The notes under the pieces: generated by a model
The model's database searches: none
Told to the model about the DNA's origin: nothing
Seen by the model: only the letters and a program-made list of their open reading frames with translations
In this document: piece by piece, positions 29,066-39,920 of the stretch
How the letters are laid out: each line of letters opens with the position of its first letter
Numbering within the stretch: position 1 is the stretch's first letter
Program-made: the position numbers and the translations under genes
DNA from: Saccoglossus kowalevskii
Taxonomy: Eukaryota > Hemichordata > Enteropneusta > Harrimaniidae
Reading direction: 5' to 3'
DNA length: 64,000 nt
Assembly (NCBI RefSeq): GCF_000003605.2
Contig: NW_003146267.1
Span: forward strand, 1-64,000

Positions 29066-29137
29066 AGCAGCGTGGCGCAGCGGAAGCGTGCTGGGCCCAT
29101 AACCCAGAGGTCCATGGATCGAAACCAGGCGCTGCTA
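29066..29137 (+). tRNA. tRNA-iMet-CAT: tRNA-iMet(CAT), unit 50
   Basis: C50 to A breaks one T-stem pair. Confidence 0.9.
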
Positions 29138-29331
29138 TGAAATTGAAGTTTTTAACCGTTAATTCTCAAACAACCTGTTGCTGCGAGTTATGTGCCTTAA
29201 AAGTTTGCTTTATTCATCCGGAACATTAGTGATTCGCAATCTGCCAAGCGTAACAAATTATGAATGACGAGTAAGTAGGTTGGCAATAACAATAATTATT
29301 AACTGGCGCAAAATTTGAGTTGCAAGTAACT

Positions 29332-29458
29332 GTCAGGATGGCCGAGCGGTCTAAGGCGCCAGACTCAAGGATTTGACACCTTGCCCTTATTTCAGAGTTA
29401 TTGATGGGAGATTTCTGGTCCACGAATGTGGGCGTGGGTTCGAATCCCACTTCTGACA
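29332..29458 (+). tRNA. tRNA-Leu-CAA: tRNA-Leu(CAA) with intron, unit 50
   Basis: Reference exons; two intron changes. Confidence 0.95.
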
Positions 29459-29668
29459 ATGTTATTTTACCTTTAGTAACTTAGCAAATTCTCGCCTAGT
29501 TTGTGCTCGATATGACATTTAATTATCTTCGTGTTTAGTCGTGATTCAACATTGACAGTAGTTTCGTTTAGTTTCAATTTACAAATACTGAACCGAGATT
29601 ACGCATTATATTTCATGACATTTACGATAAACTGGACTATTCATACAAGTTGCATACTGCAGAATATC

Positions 29669-29740
29669 TGCAGCGTGGCGCAGCGGAAGCGTGCTGGGCC
29701 CATAACCCAGAGGTCCCTGGATCGAAACCAGGCGCTGCTA
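29669..29740 (+). tRNA. tRNA-iMet-CAT: tRNA-iMet(CAT) with T1, unit 51
   Basis: A1 to T at 29669 loses the A1:U72 pair that marks eukaryotic initiators and helps eIF2 binding. Confidence 0.87.
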
Positions 29741-29934
29741 TGAAATTGAAGTTTTTAACCGTTAATTCTCAAACAACCTGTTGCTGCGAGTTATGTGCCT
29801 TAAAAGTTTGCTTTATTCATCCGGAACATCCGTGATTCGCAATCTGCCAAGCGTAACAAATTATAAATGACGAGTAAGTAGGTTGGCAATAACAATAATT
29901 ATTAACTGGCGCAAAATTTGAGTTGCAAGTACCT

Positions 29935-30061
29935 GTCAGGATGGCCGAGCGGTCTAAGGCGCCAGACTCAAGGATTTGACACCTTGCCCTTAATTCAGGG
30001 TTATTTATGGGAGATTTCTGGTCCACGAATGTGGGCGTGGGTTCGAATCCCACTTCTGACA
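29935..30061 (+). tRNA. tRNA-Leu-CAA: tRNA-Leu(CAA) with intron, unit 51
   Basis: Reference exons; one intron change (TTAATTCAG) at the site also altered in unit 85. Confidence 0.95.
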
Positions 30062-30271
30062 ATGTTATTTTACCTTTAGTAACTTAGCAAATTCTCGCCT
30101 AGTTTGTGCTCGATATGACATTTAATTATCTTCGTGTTTAGTCGTGATTCAACATTGACAGTAGTTTCGTTTAGTTTCAATTTACAAATACTGAACCGAG
30201 ATTACGCATTATATTTCATGACATTTACGATAAACTGGACTATTCATACAAGTTGCATATTGCAGAATGTC

Positions 30272-30343
30272 AGCAGCGTGGCGCAGCGGAAGCGTGCTGG
30301 GCCCATAACCCAGAGGTCCCTGGATCGAAACCAGCCGCTGCTA
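30272..30343 (+). tRNA. tRNA-iMet-CAT: tRNA-iMet(CAT), unit 52
   Basis: G65 to C (C49:C65 mismatch), as in unit 86. Followed by a hybrid spacer A. Confidence 0.9.
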
Positions 30344-30537
30344 TGAAATTGAAGTTTTAAACCGTTAATTCTCGAACAACCTGTTGCTGCGAGTTATGTG
30401 CCTTAAAAGTTTGCTTTATTCATCCGGAACATTCGTGATTCGCAATCTGCCAAGCGTAACAAATTATGAATGACGAGTAAGTAGGTTGGCAATAACAATA
30501 ATTATTAACTGGCGCAAAATTTGAGTTGCAAGTAACT

Positions 30538-30664
30538 GTCAGGATGGCCGAGCGGTCTAAGGCGCCAGACTCAAGGATTTGACACCTTGCCCTTATTTCA
30601 GGGTTATTTATGGGAGATTTCTGGTCCACGAATGTGGGCGTGGGTTCGAATCCCACTTCTGACA
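30538..30664 (+). tRNA. tRNA-Leu-CAA: tRNA-Leu(CAA) with intron, unit 52
   Basis: Reference sequence. Confidence 0.95.
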
Positions 30665-30874
30665 ATGTTATTTTACCTTTAGTAACTTAGCAAATTCTCG
30701 CCTAGTTTGTGCTCGATATGACATTTAATTATCTTCGTGTTTAGTCGTGATTCAACATTGACAGTAGTTTCGTTTAGTTTCAATTTACAAATACTGAACC
30801 GAGATTACGCATTATATTTCATGACATTTACGATAAACTGGACTATTCATACAAGTTGCATACTGCAGAATGTC

Positions 30875-30946
30875 AGCAGCGTGGCGCAGCGGAAGCGTAC
30901 TGGGCCCATAACCCAGAGGTACCTGGATCGAAACCAGGCGCTGCTA
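30875..30946 (+). tRNA. tRNA-iMet-CAT: tRNA-iMet(CAT), unit 53
   Basis: G26 to A and C48 to A, both also in unit 87. Confidence 0.9.
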
Positions 30947-31140
30947 TGAAATGGAAGTTTTTAACCGTTAATTCTCAATAAACCTGTTGCTGCGAGTTAT
31001 GTGCCTTAAAAGTTTGCTTTATTAATCCGGAACATTCGAGATTTGCAATCTGCCAAGCGTAACAAATTATGAATGACAACTAAGTAGGTTGGCAATAACA
31101 ATAATTATTAACTGGCGCAAAATTTGAGTTGCAAGTAACT

Positions 31141-31267
31141 GTCAGGATGGCCGAGCGGTCTAAGGCGCCAGACTCAAGGATTTGACACCTTGCCCTTATT
31201 TCAGGGTTATTTATGGGAGATTTCTGGTCCACGAATGTGGGCGTGGGTTCGAATCCCACTTCTGACA
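31141..31267 (+). tRNA. tRNA-Leu-CAA: tRNA-Leu(CAA) with intron, unit 53
   Basis: Reference sequence. Confidence 0.95.
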
Positions 31268-31477
31268 ATGTTATTTTACCTTTAGTAACTTAGCAAATTC
31301 TCGCCTAGTTTGTGCTCGATATGACATTTAATTATCTTCGTGTTTAGTCGTGATTCAACATTGACAGTAGTTTCGTTTAGTTTCAATTTACAAATACTGA
31401 ACCAAGATTACGCATTATATTTCATGACATTTACGATAAACTGGACTATTCATACAAGATGCATATTGCAGAATGTC

Positions 31478-31549
31478 AGCAGCGTGGCGCAGCGGAAGCG
31501 TGCTGGGCCCATAACCCAGAGGTCCCTGGATCGAAACCAGGCGCTGCTA
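31478..31549 (+). tRNA. tRNA-iMet-CAT: tRNA-iMet(CAT), unit 54
   Basis: Same as reference. Confidence 0.95.
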
Positions 31550-31743
31550 TGAAATTGAAGTTTTAAACCGTTAATTCTCGAACAACCTGTTGCTCCGAGT
31601 TATGTGCCTGAAAAGTTTGCTTTATTAATCCGGAACATTCGTGATTCGCAATCTGCCAAGCGTAACAAATTATGAATGACGAGTAAGTAGGTTGGCAATA
31701 ACAATAATTATTAACTGGCGCAAAATTTGAGTTGCAAGTAACT

Positions 31744-31870
31744 GTCAGGATGGCCGAGCGGTCTAAGGCGCCAGACTCAAGGATTTGACACCTTGCCCTT
31801 ATTTCAGGGTTATTTATGGGAGATTTCTGGTCCACGAATGTGGGCGTGGGTTCGAATCCCACTTCTGACA
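31744..31870 (+). tRNA. tRNA-Leu-CAA: tRNA-Leu(CAA) with intron, unit 54
   Basis: Reference sequence. Confidence 0.95.
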
Positions 31871-32080
31871 ATGTTATTTTACCTTTAGTAACTTAGCAAA
31901 TTCTCGCCTAGTTTGTGCTCGATATGACATTTAATTATCTTCGTGTTTAGTCGTGATTCAACATTGACAGTAGTTTCGTTTAGTTTCAATTTACAAATAC
32001 TGAACCGACATTACGCATTATATTTCATGACATTTACGATAAACTGGACTATTCATACAAGTTGCATACAGCAGAATTTC

Positions 32081-32152
32081 AGCAGCGTGGCGCAGCGGAA
32101 GCGTGCTGGGCCCATAACCCAGAGGTCCCTGGATCGAAACCAGGCGCTGCTA
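32081..32152 (+). tRNA. tRNA-iMet-CAT: tRNA-iMet(CAT), unit 55
   Basis: Same as reference; flank reads GAATTTC. Confidence 0.95.
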
Positions 32153-32346
32153 TGAAATTGAAGTTTTTAACTGTTAATTCTCAAACAACCTGTTGCTGCG
32201 AGTTATGTGCCTTAAAAGTTTGCTTTATTCATCCGGAACATCCGTGATTCGCAATCTGCCAAGCGTAACAAATTATGAATGACGAGTAAGTAGGTTGGCA
32301 ATAACAATAATTATTAACTGGCGCAAAATTTGAGTTGCAAGTAACT

Positions 32347-32473
32347 GTCAGGATGGCCGAGCGGTCTAAGGCGCCAGATTCAAGGATTTGACACCTTGCC
32401 CTTATTTCAGGGTTATTTATGGGAGATTTCTGGTCCACGAATGTGGGCGTGGGTTTGAATCCCACTTCTGGCA
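32347..32473 (+). tRNA. tRNA-Leu-CAA: tRNA-Leu(CAA), C56 lost, unit 55
   Basis: C56 to T at 32456 breaks the B box (GGTTTGAATCC); A71 to G gives U2:G71, and C32 to T. Probably poorly transcribed. Confidence 0.82.
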
Positions 32474-32683
32474 ATGTTATTTTACCTTTAGTAACTTAGC
32501 AAATTCTCGCCTAGTTTGTGCTCGATATGACATTTAATTATCTTCGTGTTCAGTCGAGATTCAACATTGACAGTAGTTTCGTTTAGTTTCAATTTACAAA
32601 TACTGAACCTAGATTACGCATTATATTTCATGACATTTACGATAAACTGGACTATTCATACTAGTTGCATATTGCAGAATGTC

Positions 32684-32755
32684 AGCAGCGTGGCGCAGCG
32701 GAAGCGTGCTGGGCCCATAACCCAGAGGTCCCTGGTTCGAAACCAGGCGCTGCTA
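32684..32755 (+). tRNA. tRNA-iMet-CAT: tRNA-iMet(CAT) with T54, unit 56
   Basis: A54 to T at 32736 gives T loop TTCGAAA and a perfect GGTTCGAAACC B box. Eukaryotic initiators keep A54; T54 is the elongator state. All else is reference. Confidence 0.9.
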
Positions 32756-32949
32756 TGAAATTGACGTTTTTAACCGTTAATTCTCAAACAACCTGTTGCT
32801 GCGAGTTATGTGCCTTAAAAGTTTGCTTTATTCATCCGGAACATTCGTGATTCGCAATCTGCCAAGCGTAACAAATTATGAATGACGAGTAAGTAGGTTG
32901 GCAATAACAATAATTATTAACTGGCGCAAAATTTGAGTTGCAAGTAACT

Positions 32950-33077
32950 GTCAGGATGGCCGAGCGGTCTAAGGCGCCAGACTCAAGGATTTGACACCTT
33001 GCCCCTTATTTCAGGGTTATTTATGGGAGATTTCTGGTCCACGAATGTGGGCGTGGGTTCGAATCCCACTTCTGACA
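32950..33077 (+). tRNA. tRNA-Leu-CAA: tRNA-Leu(CAA) with intron, unit 56
   Basis: Reference exons; intron 44 nt (one extra C), as in unit 91. Confidence 0.93.
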
Positions 33078-33287
33078 ATGTTATTTTACCTTTAGTAACT
33101 TAGCAAATTCTCGCCTAGTTTGTGCTCGATATGACATTTAATTATCTTCGTGTTTAGTCGTGATTCAACATTGACAGTAGTTTCGTTTAGTTTCAATTTA
33201 CAAATACTGAACCGAGATTACGCATTATATTTCATGACATTTACGATAAACTGGACTATTCATACAATTTGCATACTGCAGAATGTC

Positions 33288-33359
33288 AGCAGCGTGGCGC
33301 AGCTGAAGCGTGCTGGGCCCATAACCCAGAGGTCCCTGGATCGAAACCAGGCGCTGCTA
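33288..33359 (+). tRNA. tRNA-iMet-CAT: tRNA-iMet(CAT), G18 lost, unit 57
   Basis: G18 to T at 33304 removes the base that pairs with pseudouridine 55 and alters the A box. Confidence 0.83.
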
Positions 33360-33553
33360 TGAAATTGAAGTTTTTAACCGTTAATTCTCAAACAACCTGT
33401 TGCTGCGAGTTATATGCCTTAAAAGTTTGCTTTATTAATCCGGAATATTCGTGATTCGCAATCTGCCAAGCGTAACAAATTAAGAATGACGAGTAAGTAG
33501 GTTGGCAATAACAATAATTATTAACTGGCGCAAAATTTGAGTTGCAAGTAACT

Positions 33554-33680
33554 GTCAGGATGGCCGAGCGGTCTAAGGCGCCAGACTCAAGGATTTGACA
33601 CCTTGCCCTTATTTCAGGGTTATTTATGGGAGATTTCTGGTCCACGAATGTGGGCATGGGTTCGAATCCCACTTCTGACA
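33554..33680 (+). tRNA. tRNA-Leu-CAA: tRNA-Leu(CAA) with intron, unit 57
   Basis: G49 to A, as in units 12 and 97. Confidence 0.92.
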
Positions 33681-33890
33681 ATGTTATTTTACCTTTAGTA
33701 ACTTAGCAAATTCTCGCCTAGTTTGTGCTCGATATGACATTTAATTATCTTAGTGTTTAGTCGTGATTCAACATTGACAGTAGTTTCGTTTAGTTTCAAT
33801 TTACAAATACTGAACCGAGATTACGCATTATATTTCATGACATTTACGATAAACTGGACTATTCATACAAGTTGCATACTGCAGAATGTC

Positions 33891-33962
33891 AGCAGCGTGG
33901 CGCAGCGGAAGCGTGCTGGGCCCATAACCCAGAGGTCCCTGGATCGAAACCAGGCGCTGCTA
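33891..33962 (+). tRNA. tRNA-iMet-CAT: tRNA-iMet(CAT), unit 58
   Basis: Same as reference. Confidence 0.95.
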
Positions 33963-34156
33963 TGAAATTGAAGTTTTTAACCGTTAATTCTCAAACAACC
34001 TGTTGCTGCGAGTTATGTGCCTTAAAAGTTTGCTTTATTCATCCGGAACATTCGTGATTCGCAATCTGCCAAGCGTTAGAAATTATAAATGACGAGTAAG
34101 TTGGTTGGCAATAACAATAATTATTAACTGGCGCAAAATTTGAGTTGCAAGTAACT

Positions 34157-34283
34157 GTCAGGATGGCCGAGCGGTCTAAGGCGCCAGACTCAAGGATTTG
34201 ACACCTTGCCCTTATTTCAGGGTTATTTATGGGAGATTTCTGGTCCACGAATGTGGGCGTGGGTTCGAATCCCACATCTGACA
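34157..34283 (+). tRNA. tRNA-Leu-CAA: tRNA-Leu(CAA) with intron, unit 58
   Basis: T66 to A loses the A7:U66 pair. Confidence 0.9.
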
Positions 34284-34493
34284 ATGTTATTTTACCTTTA
34301 GTAACTTAGCAAATTCTCGCCTAGTTTGTGCTCGATGTGACATTTGTTTATCTTAGTGTTTAGTCGTGATTCAACATTGACAGTAGTTTCGTTTAGTTTC
34401 AATTTACAAATACTGAACCGAGATTACGCATTATATTTCATGACATTTACGATAAACTGGACTATTCATACAAGTTGCATACTGCAGAATGTC

Positions 34494-34565
34494 AGCAGCG
34501 TGGCGCAGCGGAAGCGTGCTGGGCCCATAACCCAGAGGTCCCTGGATCGAAACCAGGCGCTGCTA
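34494..34565 (+). tRNA. tRNA-iMet-CAT: tRNA-iMet(CAT), unit 59
   Basis: Same as reference. Confidence 0.95.
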
Positions 34566-34759
34566 TGAAATTGAAGTTTTTAACCGTTAATTCTCAAACA
34601 ACCTGTTGCTCGGAGTTATGTGCCTTAAAAGTTTGCTTTATTCATCCGGAACATACGTGATTCGCAATCTGCCAAGCGTAACAAATTATAAATGACGAGT
34701 AAGTAGGTTGGCAATAACAATAATTATTAACTGGCGCAAAATTTGAGTTGCAAGTAACT

Positions 34760-34886
34760 GTCAGGATGGCCGAGCGGTCTAAGGCGCCAGACTCAAGGAT
34801 TTGACACCTTGTCCTTATTTCAGGGTTATTTATGGGAGATTTCTGGTCCACGAATGTGGGCGTGGGTTCGAATCCCACTTCTGACA
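34760..34886 (+). tRNA. tRNA-Leu-CAA: tRNA-Leu(CAA) with intron, unit 59
   Basis: Reference exons; intron TTGTCC form as in unit 23. Confidence 0.95.
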
Positions 34887-35096
34887 ATGTTATTTTACCT
34901 TTAGTAACTTAGCAAATTCTCGCCTAGTTTGTGCTCGATATGACATTTAATTATCTTCGTGTTTAGTCGTGATTCAACATTGACAGTAGTTTCGTTTAGT
35001 TTCAATTTACAAATACTGAACCGAGATTACGCATTATATTTCATGACATTTACGATAAACTGGACTATTCATACAAGTTGCGTATTGCAGAATGTC

Positions 35097-35168
35097 AGCA
35101 GCGTGGCGCAGCGGAAGCGTGCTGGGCCCATAACCCAGAGGTCCCTGTATCGAAACCAGGCGCTGCTA
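35097..35168 (+). tRNA. tRNA-iMet-CAT: tRNA-iMet(CAT), unit 60
   Basis: G53 to T; whole unit closely matches unit 31. Confidence 0.9.
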
Positions 35169-35362
35169 TGAAATTGAAGTTCTTAACCGTTAATTCTCAA
35201 ACAACCTGTTGCTGCGAGTTATGTTCCTTAAAAGTTTGCTTTATTCATTCGGAACATTCGTGATTCGCAATCTGCCAAGCGTAACAAATTATGAATGACG
35301 AGTAAGTAGGTTGGCAATAACAATAATTATTAACTGGCGCATAATTTGAGTTGCAAATAACT

Positions 35363-35489
35363 GTCAGGATGGCCGAGCGGTCTAAGGCGCCAGACTCAAG
35401 GATTTGACACCTTGCCCTTATTTCAGGGTTATTTATGGGAGATTTCTGGTCCACGAATGTGGGCGTGGGTTCGAATCCCACTTCTGACA
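35363..35489 (+). tRNA. tRNA-Leu-CAA: tRNA-Leu(CAA) with intron, unit 60
   Basis: Reference sequence; flank GCATAATTTG shared with unit 61. Confidence 0.95.
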
Positions 35490-35700
35490 ATGTTATTTTA
35501 CCTTTAGTAACTTAGCAAATTCTCGCCTAGTTTGTGCTCGGATATGACATTTAATTATCTTAGTGTTTAGTCGTGATTCAACATTGACAGTAGTTTCGTT
35601 TAGTTTCAATTTACAAATACTGAACCGAGATTACGCATTATATTTCATGACATTTACGATAAACTGGACTATTCATACAAGTTACATACTGCAGAATGTC

Positions 35701-35772
35701 AGCAGCGTGGCGCAGCGGAAGCGTGCTGGGCCCATAACCCAGAGGTCCCTGGATCGAAACCAGGCGCTGCTA
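35701..35772 (+). tRNA. tRNA-iMet-CAT: tRNA-iMet(CAT), unit 61
   Basis: Same as reference. Confidence 0.95.
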
Positions 35773-35966
35773 TGAAATTGAAGTTTTTAACCGTTAATTC
35801 TCAAACAACCTGTTGCTGCGAGTTATGTGCCTTAAAAGTTTGCTTTATTCATCCGGAACATCCGTGATTCGCAATCTGCCAAGCGTAACAAATTATAAAT
35901 GACGAGTAAGTAGGTTGGCAATAACAATAATTATTAACTGGCGCATAATTTGAGTTGCAAATAACT

Positions 35967-36093
35967 GTCAGGATGGCCGAGCGGTCTAAGGCGCCAGACT
36001 CAAGGATTTGACACCTTGCCCTTATTTCAGGGTTATTTATGGGAGATTTCTGGTCCACGAATGTGGGCGTGGGTTCGAATCCTACTTCTGACA
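35967..36093 (+). tRNA. tRNA-Leu-CAA: tRNA-Leu(CAA) with intron, unit 61
   Basis: C63 to T (G:U in the T stem). Confidence 0.93.
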
Positions 36094-36304
36094 ATGTTAT
36101 TTTACCTTTAGTAACTTACCAAATTCTCGCCTAGTTTGTGCTCGGATATGACATTTAATTATCTTAGTGTTTAGTCGTGATTCAACATTGACAGTAGTTT
36201 CGTTTAGTTTCAATTTACAAATAGTGAACCGAGATTACGCATTATATTTCATGACATTTACGATAAACTGGACTATTCATACAAGTTGCATATTGCAGAA
36301 TGTC

Positions 36305-36376
36305 AGCAGCGTGGCGCAGCGGAAGCGTGCTGGGCCCATAACCCAGAGGTCCCTGGATCGAAACCAGGCGCTGCTA
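36305..36376 (+). tRNA. tRNA-iMet-CAT: tRNA-iMet(CAT), unit 62
   Basis: Same as reference. Confidence 0.95.
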
Positions 36377-36570
36377 TGAAATTGAAGTTTTTAACCGTTA
36401 ATTCTCAAACAACCTGTTGCTGCGAGATATGCGCCTTAAAAGTTTGCTTTATTCATCCGGAACATTCGTGATTCGCAATCTGCCAAGCGTAACAAATTAT
36501 GAATGACGAGTAAGTAGGTTGGCAATAACAATAATTATTAACTGGCGCAAAATTTGAGTTGCAAGTAACT

Positions 36571-36697
36571 GTCAGGATGGCCGAGCGGTCTAAGGCGCCA
36601 GACTCAAGGTTTTGACACCTTGCCCTTATTTCAGGGTTATTTATGGGAGATTTCTGGTCCACGAATGTGGGCGTGGGTTCGAATCCCACTTCTGACA
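36571..36697 (+). tRNA. tRNA-Leu-CAA: tRNA-Leu(CAA) with intron, unit 62
   Basis: Reference exons; A to T at the second intron base. Confidence 0.94.
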
Positions 36698-36907
36698 ATG
36701 TTATTTTACCTTTAGTAACTTAGCAAATTCTCGCCTAGTTTGTGCTCGATATGACATTTAATTATCTTCGTGTTTAGTCGTGATTCAACATTGACAGTAG
36801 TTTCGTTTAGTTTCAATTTACAAATACTGAACCGAGATTACGCATTATATTTCATGACATTTACGATAAACTGGACTATTCATACAAGTTGCATATTGCA
36901 GAATGTC

Positions 36908-36979
36908 AGCAGCGTGGCGCAGCGGAAGCGTGCTGGGCCCATAACCCAGAGGTCCCTGGATCGAAACCAAGCGCTGCTA
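36908..36979 (+). tRNA. tRNA-iMet-CAT: tRNA-iMet(CAT), unit 63
   Basis: G64 to A breaks one T-stem pair. Confidence 0.9.
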
Positions 36980-37173
36980 TGAAATTGAAGTTTTTAACCG
37001 TTAATTCTCAAACAACCTGTTGCTGCGAGTTATGTGCCTTAAAAGTTTGCTTTATTCATCCGGAACATCCGTGATTCGCAATCTGCCAAGCGTAACAAAT
37101 TATAAATGACGAGTAAGTAGGTTGGCAATAACAATAATTATTAACTGGCGCAAAATTTGAGTTGCAAGTAACT

Positions 37174-37298
37174 GTCAGGATGGCCGAGCGGTCTAAGGCG
37201 CCTACTCAAGGATTTGACACCTTGCCCTTATTTCAGGGTTATTTATGGGTATTTCTGGTCCACGAATGTGGGCGTGAGTTCGAATCCTACTTCTGACA
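37174..37298 (+). pseudogene. tRNA-Leu with anticodon-stem loss, unit 63
   Basis: CAGAC is reduced to CTAC in the 5' anticodon stem, the intron is one base short, and two T-arm bases are changed. Probably inactive. Confidence 0.8.
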
Positions 37299-37508
37299 AT
37301 GTTATTTTACCTTTAGTAACTTACCAAATTCTCGCCTAGTTTGTGCTCGATATGACATTTAATTATCTTCGTGTTTAGTCGTGATTCAACATTGACAGTA
37401 GTTTCGTTTAGTTTCAATTTACAAATAGTGAACCGAGATTACGCATTATATTTCATGACATTTACGATAAACTGGACTATTCATACAAGTTGCATATTGC
37501 AGAATGTC

Positions 37509-37580
37509 AGCAGCGTGGCGCAGCGGAAGCGTGCTGGGCCCATAACCCAGAGGTCCCTGGATCGAAACCAGGCGCTGCTA
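37509..37580 (+). tRNA. tRNA-iMet-CAT: tRNA-iMet(CAT), unit 64
   Basis: Same as reference. Confidence 0.95.
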
Positions 37581-37774
37581 TGAAATTGAAGTTTTTAACC
37601 GTTAATTTTCAAACAACCTGTTGCTGCGAGTTATGTGCCTTAAAAGTTTGCTTTATTCATCCGGAACATTCGTGATTCGCAATCTGCCAAGCGTAACAAA
37701 TTATGAATGAAGAGTAAGTAGGTTGGCAATAACAATAATTATTAACTGGCGCAAAATTTGAGTTGCAAGTAACT

Positions 37775-37901
37775 GTCAGGATGGCCGAGCGGTCTCAGGC
37801 GCCAGACTCAAGGATTTGACACGTTGCCCTTAGTTCAGGGTTATTTTTGGGAGATTTCTGGTCCACGAATGTGGGCGTGGGTTCGAATCCCACTTCTGAC
37901 A
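37775..37901 (+). tRNA. tRNA-Leu-CAA: tRNA-Leu(CAA) with intron, unit 64
   Basis: D-loop and intron changes identical to unit 38. Confidence 0.92.
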
Positions 37902-38111
37902 ATGTTATTTTACCTTTAGTAACTTAGCAAATTCTCGCCTAGTTTGTGCTCGATATGACATTTAATTATCTTCGTGTTTAGTCGTGATTCAACATTGACA
38001 GTAGTTTCGTTTAGTTTCAATTTACAAATACTGAACCGAGATTACGCATTATATTTCATGACATTTACGATAAACTGGACTATTCATACAAGTTGCATAT
38101 TGCAGAATGTC

Positions 38112-38183
38112 AGCAGCGTGGCGCAGCGGAAGCGTGCTGGGCCCATAACCCAGAGGTCCCTGGATCAAAACCAGGCGCTGCTA
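38112..38183 (+). tRNA. tRNA-iMet-CAT: tRNA-iMet(CAT), unit 65
   Basis: G57 to A. Confidence 0.93.
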
Positions 38184-38377
38184 TGAAATTGAAGTTTTTA
38201 ACCGTTAATTCTCAAACAACCTGTTGCTGCGAGTTATGTGCCTTAAAAGTTTGCTTTATTCATCCGGAACATCCGTGATTCGCAAAATGCCAAGCGTAAC
38301 AAATTATAAATGACGAGTAAGTAGGTTGGCAATAACAATAATTATTAACTGGCGCAAAATTTGAGTTGCAAGTAACT

Positions 38378-38504
38378 GTCAGGATGGCCGAGCGGTCTAA
38401 GGCGCCAGACTCAAGGATTTGACACCTTGCCCTTATTTCAGGGTTATTTATGGGAGATTTCTGGTCCACGAATGTGGGCGTGGGTTCGAATCCCACTTCT
38501 GACA
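38378..38504 (+). tRNA. tRNA-Leu-CAA: tRNA-Leu(CAA) with intron, unit 65
   Basis: Reference sequence; preceded by the GCAAAATGCC spacer form. Confidence 0.95.
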
Positions 38505-38714
38505 ATGTTATTTTACCTTTAGTAACTTAGCAAATTCTCGCCTAGTTTGTGCTCGATATGACATTTAATTATCTTCGTGTTTAGTCGTGATTCAACATTG
38601 ACAGTAGTTTCGTTTAGTTTCAATTTACAAATACTGAACCGAGATTACGCATTATATTTCATGACATTTACGATAAACTGGACTATTCATACAAGTTGCA
38701 TACTGCAGAATGTC

Positions 38715-38786
38715 AGCAGCGTGGCGCAGCGGGAGCGTTCTGGGCCCATAACCCAGAGGTCCCTGTATCGAAACCAGGCGCTGCTA
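38715..38786 (+). tRNA. tRNA-iMet-CAT: tRNA-iMet(CAT), unit 66
   Basis: A20 to G, G26 to T and G53 to T; the same triple is in the next unit. Confidence 0.88.
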
Positions 38787-38980
38787 TGAAATTGAAGTTT
38801 TTAACCGTTAATTCTCAAACAACCTGTTGCTGCGAGTTATGTGCCTTAAAAGTTTGCTTTATTCATCCGGAACATCCGTGATTCGCAAAATGCCAAGCGT
38901 AACAAATTATAAATGACGAGTAAGTAGGTTGGCAATAACAATAATTATTAACTGGCGCAAAATTTGAGTTGCAAGTAACT

Positions 38981-39107
38981 GTCAGGATGGCCGAGTGGTC
39001 TAAGGCGCCAGACTCAAGGATTTGACACCTTGCCCTTATTTCAGGGTTATTTATGGGAGATTTCTGGTCCACGAATGTGGGCGTGGGTTCGAATCCCACT
39101 TCTGACA
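38981..39107 (+). tRNA. tRNA-Leu-CAA: tRNA-Leu(CAA) with intron, unit 66
   Basis: D-loop C to T (GAGTGG), the form found in human tRNA-Leu(CAA); harmless. Confidence 0.94.
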
Positions 39108-39317
39108 ATGTTATTTTACCTTTAGTAACTTAGCAAATTCTCGCCTAGTTTGTGCTCGATATGACATTTAATTATCTTCGTGTTTAGTCGTGATTCAACA
39201 TTGACAGTAGTTTCGTTTACTTTCAATTTACAAATACTGAACCGAGATTACGCATTATATTTCATGACATTTACGATAAACTGGACTATTCATACAAGTT
39301 GCATACTGCAGAATGTC

Positions 39318-39389
39318 AGCAGCGTGGCGCAGCGGGAGCGTTCTGGGCCCATAACCCAGAGGTCCCTGTATCGAAACCAGGCGCTGCTA
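39318..39389 (+). tRNA. tRNA-iMet-CAT: tRNA-iMet(CAT), unit 67
   Basis: Same three changes as unit 66: a fresh local duplication. Confidence 0.88.
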
Positions 39390-39583
39390 TGAAATTGAAG
39401 TTTTTAACCGTTAATTCTCAAACAACCTGTTGCTGCGAGTTATGTGCCTTAAAAGTTTGCTTTATTCATCCGGAACATCCGTGATTCGCAAAATGCCAAG
39501 CGTAACAAATTATAAATGACGAGTAAGTAGGTTGGCAATAACAATAATTATTAACTGGCGCAAAATTTGATTTGCAAGTAACT

Positions 39584-39710
39584 GTCAGGATGGCCGAGTG
39601 GTCTAAGGCGCCAGACTCAAGGATTTGACACCTTGCCCTTATTTCAGGGTTATTTATGGGAGATTTCTGGTCCACGAATGTGGGCGTGGGTTCGAATCCC
39701 ACTTCTGACA
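39584..39710 (+). tRNA. tRNA-Leu-CAA: tRNA-Leu(CAA) with intron, unit 67
   Basis: GAGTGG form as in unit 66; 5' flank GATTTGCAAG. Confidence 0.94.
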
Positions 39711-39920
39711 ATGTTATTTTACCTTTAGTAACTTAGCAAATTCTCGCCTTGTTTGTGCTCGATATGACATTTAATTATCTTCGTGTTTAGTCGTGATTCA
39801 ACATTGACAGTAGTTTCGTTTAGTTTCAATTTACAAATACTGAACCGAGATTACGTATTATATTTCATGACATTTACGATAAACTGGACTATTCATACAA
39901 GTTGCATACTGCAGAATGTC

